NCBI GenBank assembly: GCA_039933015.1
Contig: JBDTOX010000161.1
Coordinates: 1 to 8,740, forward strand
Direction: 5' to 3'
Origin: JBDTOX01 sp039933015
GTDB taxonomy: Bacteria > Pseudomonadota > Gammaproteobacteria > Burkholderiales > Methylophilaceae
Length of the DNA: 8,740 nucleotides
Of the stretch, positions 6,412 to 8,740 are shown in pieces. The position numbers and the translations under genes were made by a program. The stretch's first letter is position 1, and each line of letters opens with the position of its first letter. Below the pieces are notes generated by a model that saw only the letters and a program-made list of their open reading frames with translations, made no database searches and was not told the origin of the DNA.

Positions 6412-7269
6412 ATGTCCGCCCAAATTATCAACGGCAAAGCTATTGCTGACGCCATGTTAGACGAAATGAAAATCCGCGTACAAGCCCGCGTGACACAAGG
6501 TAAACGCGCGCCCACTCTTGCCGTAATACTTATTGGTGCAGATCCCGCTTCACATATTTATGTACGCAACAAAAGGTTGGCCTGCGAAAAAGTCGGCATC
6601 CGCTCACTTGCCTATGATTTGCCGTCATCGACCACGCAAGCGGAGCTCATGGTGCTGATCGAACAACTTAATAACGATAATGAAGTGGATGGCATTCTGG
6701 TGCAATCACCCTTGCCCGCGCAAATCCAGGATGAATTTGTGATTGAGCACATCAACCCCGTCAAGGATGTAGACGGCTTTCACCCGTTCAATATAGGGCG
6801 ACTCGCTGTGCGCCAGCCCACCTTGCGCTCTTGTACGCCTTTTGGCGTGATGAAAATGCTGCAGTCTACCGGCCTCGAGCTGCTTGGCTTGAATGCCGTA
6901 GTAGTTGGCGTTTCTAATCATGTGGGTCGCCCCATGGCGCTGGAATTGCTGCTGGCAGGCTGCACGGTCACCAGTTGTCATCGTCACACCAAGAATTTAC
7001 GCGGCAATGTAGCAGGCGCTGATATTGTTGTTGCCGCGGCCGGCAAACCAGGATTGGTGCAAGGTGAATGGATTAAACCAGGTGCGATTGTTGTCGATAT
7101 TGGTATCACGCGTTTAGCCGATGGCACAATATGTGGCGATGTCGGCTTTGCGGCCGCAAAAGAACGTGCCGGATGGATTACCCCTGTCCCTGGCGGCGTA
7201 GGGCCGATGACCGTCGCCACGCTTATGGAAAATACCCTGCTCGCACAAGAACTGCGTGAATCTAATTAA
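6412..7269 (+). CDS. folD: Bifunctional methylene-tetrahydrofolate dehydrogenase / methenyl-tetrahydrofolate cyclohydrolase
   Basis: FolD interconverts 5,10-methylene-THF and 10-formyl-THF through methenyl-THF, using NADP(+), in the cytosol. It feeds purine and formyl-Met-tRNA synthesis and, in methyl-utilising bacteria, C1 assimilation. From the ATG at 6412 the protein has 285 residues, and the active-site residues fall at Y50, K54 (YVRNK), Q98 (ILVQSPLP) and D121 (KDVDGFHP), the same numbers as in E. coli FolD. The dinucleotide-binding part shows VVGVSNHVGRPMALELLLAGCTV, here cited in part as VGRPMALELLLAGC (171-184), and the C-terminal signature is TPVPGGVGPMT (257-267). An upstream in-frame ATG at 6400 would add four residues; neither start has a good Shine-Dalgarno, so 6412 is preferred on homology. 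A TAAAAT element at 6380-6385 may be its -10 box, but no convincing -35 is visible. It is divergent from the tRNA operon and converges with the next gene at a 6-nt gap. Confidence 0.97.
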   Translation: MSAQIINGKAIADAMLDEMKIRVQARVTQGKRAPTLAVILIGADPASHIYVRNKRLACEKVGIRSLAYDLPSSTTQAELMVLIEQLNNDNEVDGILVQSPLPAQIQDEFVIEHINPVKDVDGFHPFNIGRLAVRQPTLRSCTPFGVMKMLQSTGLELLGLNAVVVGVSNHVGRPMALELLLAGCTVTSCHRHTKNLRGNVAGADIVVAAAGKPGLVQGEWIKPGAIVVDIGITRLADGTICGDVGFAAAKERAGWITPVPGGVGPMTVATLMENTLLAQELRESN

Positions 7270-7275
7270 GCATCC

Positions 7276-8025
7276 CTAAAGGGTGGCCAGCACGTTCAAA
7301 TTGACATGGTTGCTCCCACTTAAAATGCCGTGCAGCACCTGGCAACCAGATTCCGGCTCGCCCAAATCACTTAATACCAGGACGGCCGCGTCAAAACAAT
7401 GGGATGCCGTGTAATCATTGATAGTTACTACTGTTTTCAGGCCGGCGCCCGAGCTAGACTTCATACCGTTTTCCGAATCTTCAAATGCCAAACAATACTC
7501 GGACCTGAGTTGCATCTTTTGCAATACCCACTGGTAAATATCTGGCGCGGGTTTTTTTGCAGTTACATCATCTCCCGCCGCTATTACTTCAAACCAGTTA
7601 AGCGAATCCTTGCCCAGCGTATGGCTCAATAGCGCAGTGACGTTTTCTGGCGTAGTGGTAGTGGCAATTGCTAGCCTTAAACCCGCAGCCCTGGCTTCCA
7701 GCAGCAAACGCCTGACTCCAGGCCGTAGAGGGATTTTTCCTGTAGTCAGCAATTGCGTGTAAAGCCGGTTTTTTTCATGATGCAGTTTGACCACCATCGC
7801 ATCAAAATCCGCTGATTTATGATATTCCGGGCAGTAACGCTCAATATAAAACTTGATACGCTCTTTACCCCCGGCGACCGACAGCAGCTCCCCATAGCGG
7901 TCAACGCCCCAATGCCAGTCCAGGCCTGCTTCGAAAAAGGCTTGATTGAATGCAAGCCTGTGCCCGTCACGTTCGGTATCCGCCAAAGTCCCATCCACAT
8001 CAAAAATCAACGCTCTCAAATCCAT
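7276..8025 (-). CDS. cbbY: CbbY-type HAD phosphatase (probable xylulose-1,5-bisphosphate phosphatase type)
   Basis: A 249-residue HAD subfamily-IA hydrolase. Motif I is DVDGTLADTE (nucleophile D9, acid/base D11), motif II falls in ATTTTPEN (121-128), motif III is KKPAPDIY (157-164), and the metal-binding acids of motif IV are in FEDSENG (181-187). A helical cap domain spans about 17-95 and includes GKERI (53-57). The HWGVDRYGELL cap and the GDD..KKP.PDIY pattern match CbbY from Calvin-cycle bacteria, which dephosphorylates the RuBisCO inhibitor xylulose-1,5-bisphosphate. No RuBisCO or other cbb gene is in the window, so the substrate here is uncertain; phosphoglycolate or beta-phosphoglucomutase-like chemistry is the alternative. 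The ATG at 8025 has GGA 9-11 nt upstream on the minus strand. The gene stands alone, convergent with folD and divergent from dksA. Confidence 0.85.
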   Translation of the reverse strand: MDLRALIFDVDGTLADTERDGHRLAFNQAFFEAGLDWHWGVDRYGELLSVAGGKERIKFYIERYCPEYHKSADFDAMVVKLHHEKNRLYTQLLTTGKIPLRPGVRRLLLEARAAGLRLAIATTTTPENVTALLSHTLGKDSLNWFEVIAAGDDVTAKKPAPDIYQWVLQKMQLRSEYCLAFEDSENGMKSSSGAGLKTVVTINDYTASHCFDAAVLVLSDLGEPESGCQVLHGILSGSNHVNLNVLATL

Positions 8026-8115
8026 GCTGGTTTTCCAAATTTGATGTCCAGAAGTGACGCATAGCTAGTTTCCAGGAGCTCGCATACACAGAGAGGCCAT
8101 GAGTTAATTTTGTGT

Positions 8116-8144
8116 GCTTTTGCAAGTTATATAGGGCTTTTGCA
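8116..8144 (+). repeat. 9-bp direct repeat upstream of dksA
   Basis: GCTTTTGCA occurs at 8116-8124 and 8136-8144, start-to-start distance 20 bp, close to two helical turns. The second copy overlaps the candidate -35 box of dksA. It could be a two-site operator, or chance in AT-rich DNA. Confidence 0.45.
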
Positions 8145-8168
8145 TACCTTAAGCAATCAGTGTAAACT
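8140..8168 (+). promoter_or_regulatory. Candidate dksA promoter
   Basis: TTGCAT (8140-8145) and TAAACT (8163-8168) are 17 bp apart, about 52 nt before the dksA ATG. The match to consensus is moderate (3/6 and 4/6). A TATATA at 8128-8133 is an alternative -10, but no good -35 is placed for it. Confidence 0.4.
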
Positions 8169-8219
8169 TGCGCCTGCTTTATTTTTCTGTTAATCGCAGT
8201 TTAAAACTTCAAGGCGCAC

Positions 8220-8642
8220 ATGGCTGAAGCAATAACCAGACAATTCGTTCCTTATCAGACCAATACTGATGAGGAGTACATGAATGATAAACAGCTCGAT
8301 CATTTTCGTAAAATTCTCAACGATTGGAAGTCCGAGCTAAGTCACGACATTGATCGCACCGTTCATACCATGCAGGATGAGGTGACGATGTTTGCTGACC
8401 CTAATGACCGGGCCAGTCAGGAATCTGACATGGCGCTGGAGCTGCGCAACCGCGATCGCGAGCGTAAGCTGATCAAGAAAATTGATGAGACCTTGGCTAA
8501 AATCGATGAGCGTGAATACGGCTATTGCAATAGCTGCGGCGTTGAAATTGGACTTAAGCGCCTAGAAGCTCGCCCTACGGCCACGCTTTGTATTGATTGC
8601 AAAACCTTGGATGAAATTCGCGAGCGCCAAGTAGCAAAATAA
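8220..8642 (+). CDS. dksA: RNA polymerase-binding transcription factor DksA
   Basis: DksA enters the secondary channel of RNA polymerase and, with (p)ppGpp, represses stable-RNA promoters and activates amino-acid promoters. The 140-residue protein has an N-terminal part, then the coiled-coil whose tip carries the two conserved acids D60 and D63 in ADPNDRASQE. A long conserved helix ELRNRDRERKLIKKI (74-88) follows, and then the four-Cys zinc finger C103-x2-C106-x17-C124-x2-C127 (YCNSCG and LCIDCKTL). E. coli DksA is 151 residues; the difference lies in the variable N-terminus. ATG at 8220 is chosen because AAGG sits 5 nt upstream (8211-8214) and the conserved segment PYQ..EEYMN lies inside the protein. 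The internal ATG at 8280 would cut that segment. It appears to be monocistronic within the window. Confidence 0.97.
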   Translation: MAEAITRQFVPYQTNTDEEYMNDKQLDHFRKILNDWKSELSHDIDRTVHTMQDEVTMFADPNDRASQESDMALELRNRDRERKLIKKIDETLAKIDEREYGYCNSCGVEIGLKRLEARPTATLCIDCKTLDEIRERQVAK

Positions 8643-8694
8643 TAAACCCATTGTCTCGCACGGCTTAATCCGATTTGGCAGGCGATTGTCCCGT

Positions 8695-8731
8695 CCTAAA
8701 ATGAGTTGACAGAAATCAAGCCCATTTCAGG
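8695..8731 (+). other. Imperfect hairpin downstream of dksA
   Basis: CCTAAAATGAG (8695-8705) pairs with CCCATTTCAGG (8721-8731) with two mismatches, and the inner TTGA/TCAA (8706-8709, 8716-8719) extends the stem around a 6-nt loop. No T-run follows, so a standard terminator is not supported. The rest of 8643-8740 shows no gene; the next gene presumably begins beyond the edge. Confidence 0.35.
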
Positions 8732-8740
8732 TCTTCAGAA

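Noticed and set aside
7274..7348. Terminator between folD and the CbbY gene
   Set aside because: CCCT/AGGG at 7274-7283 has only a 2-nt loop. TGGTTGC/GCAACCA (7307-7313, 7342-7348) has a 28-nt loop inside coding sequence and no T-run. Neither is convincing.
8706..8711. Perfect TTGACA as a -35 box for a downstream gene
   Set aside because: No -10-like hexamer lies 16-18 bp downstream; the bases there are AGGTCT/GGTCTT. It is part of the imperfect hairpin instead.
1..8740. CRISPR array, insertion sequence, prophage or defence system
   Set aside because: No regularly spaced repeats, transposase, integrase or terminal repeats were seen. The genes are housekeeping or pilus-related and show no frameshifts, so the region looks like ordinary chromosome.

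Overview
The window looks like chromosomal DNA from a betaproteobacterium, probably of the Nitrosomonadales/Methylophilaceae type. The basis is moderate GC content, DksA and FolD sequences close to the proteobacterial forms, a Pro-Arg-His tRNA cluster, and an MSHA-type pilus locus. The species cannot be fixed from the sequence alone.

Left part (1-5874, all minus strand). In transcription order it holds a sigma-54-dependent response regulator of the PrsR kind (4444-5874), a GspA/MshM-type AAA ATPase with a membrane segment and a SPOR-like C-terminus (2933-4441, GTG start), an MshL-type lipoprotein secretin (1034-2854), and an MshN-like membrane-anchored TPR protein that runs off the left edge (1-1027). 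Gaps between these genes are 2, 78 and 6 nt, so they read as one operon. The three structural genes look like the envelope-crossing part of a type IV (MSHA-like) pilus machine: an inner-membrane ATPase that can reach the cell wall, the outer-membrane channel, and an inner-membrane scaffold. Pilins, the assembly ATPase and the platform protein are not in the window and would be expected to the left. A good sigma-70-type promoter (5949-5977) lies in front of the regulator. Two perfect 6-bp stem-loops stand back to back between the ATPase and secretin genes.

Middle (5875-6411). A minus-strand tRNA operon encodes Pro(TGG), Arg(TCT) and His(GTG), all with encoded CCA ends. It is driven by a near-consensus promoter whose GC-rich discriminator almost touches the first tRNA. 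folD is transcribed divergently from it.

Right part (6412-8740). folD (plus; methylene-tetrahydrofolate dehydrogenase/cyclohydrolase) converges, with a 6-nt gap, on a CbbY-type HAD phosphatase gene (minus). Next comes dksA (plus), encoding the RNA-polymerase-binding partner of (p)ppGpp, with a candidate promoter and a 9-bp direct repeat upstream. The last 98 bases hold an imperfect hairpin and no recognisable gene.

The most interesting hypothesis is that the ATPase, secretin and TPR protein form a GspA/GspB-like module for passing or placing a secretin through peptidoglycan, under an orphan-looking PrsR-type regulator.
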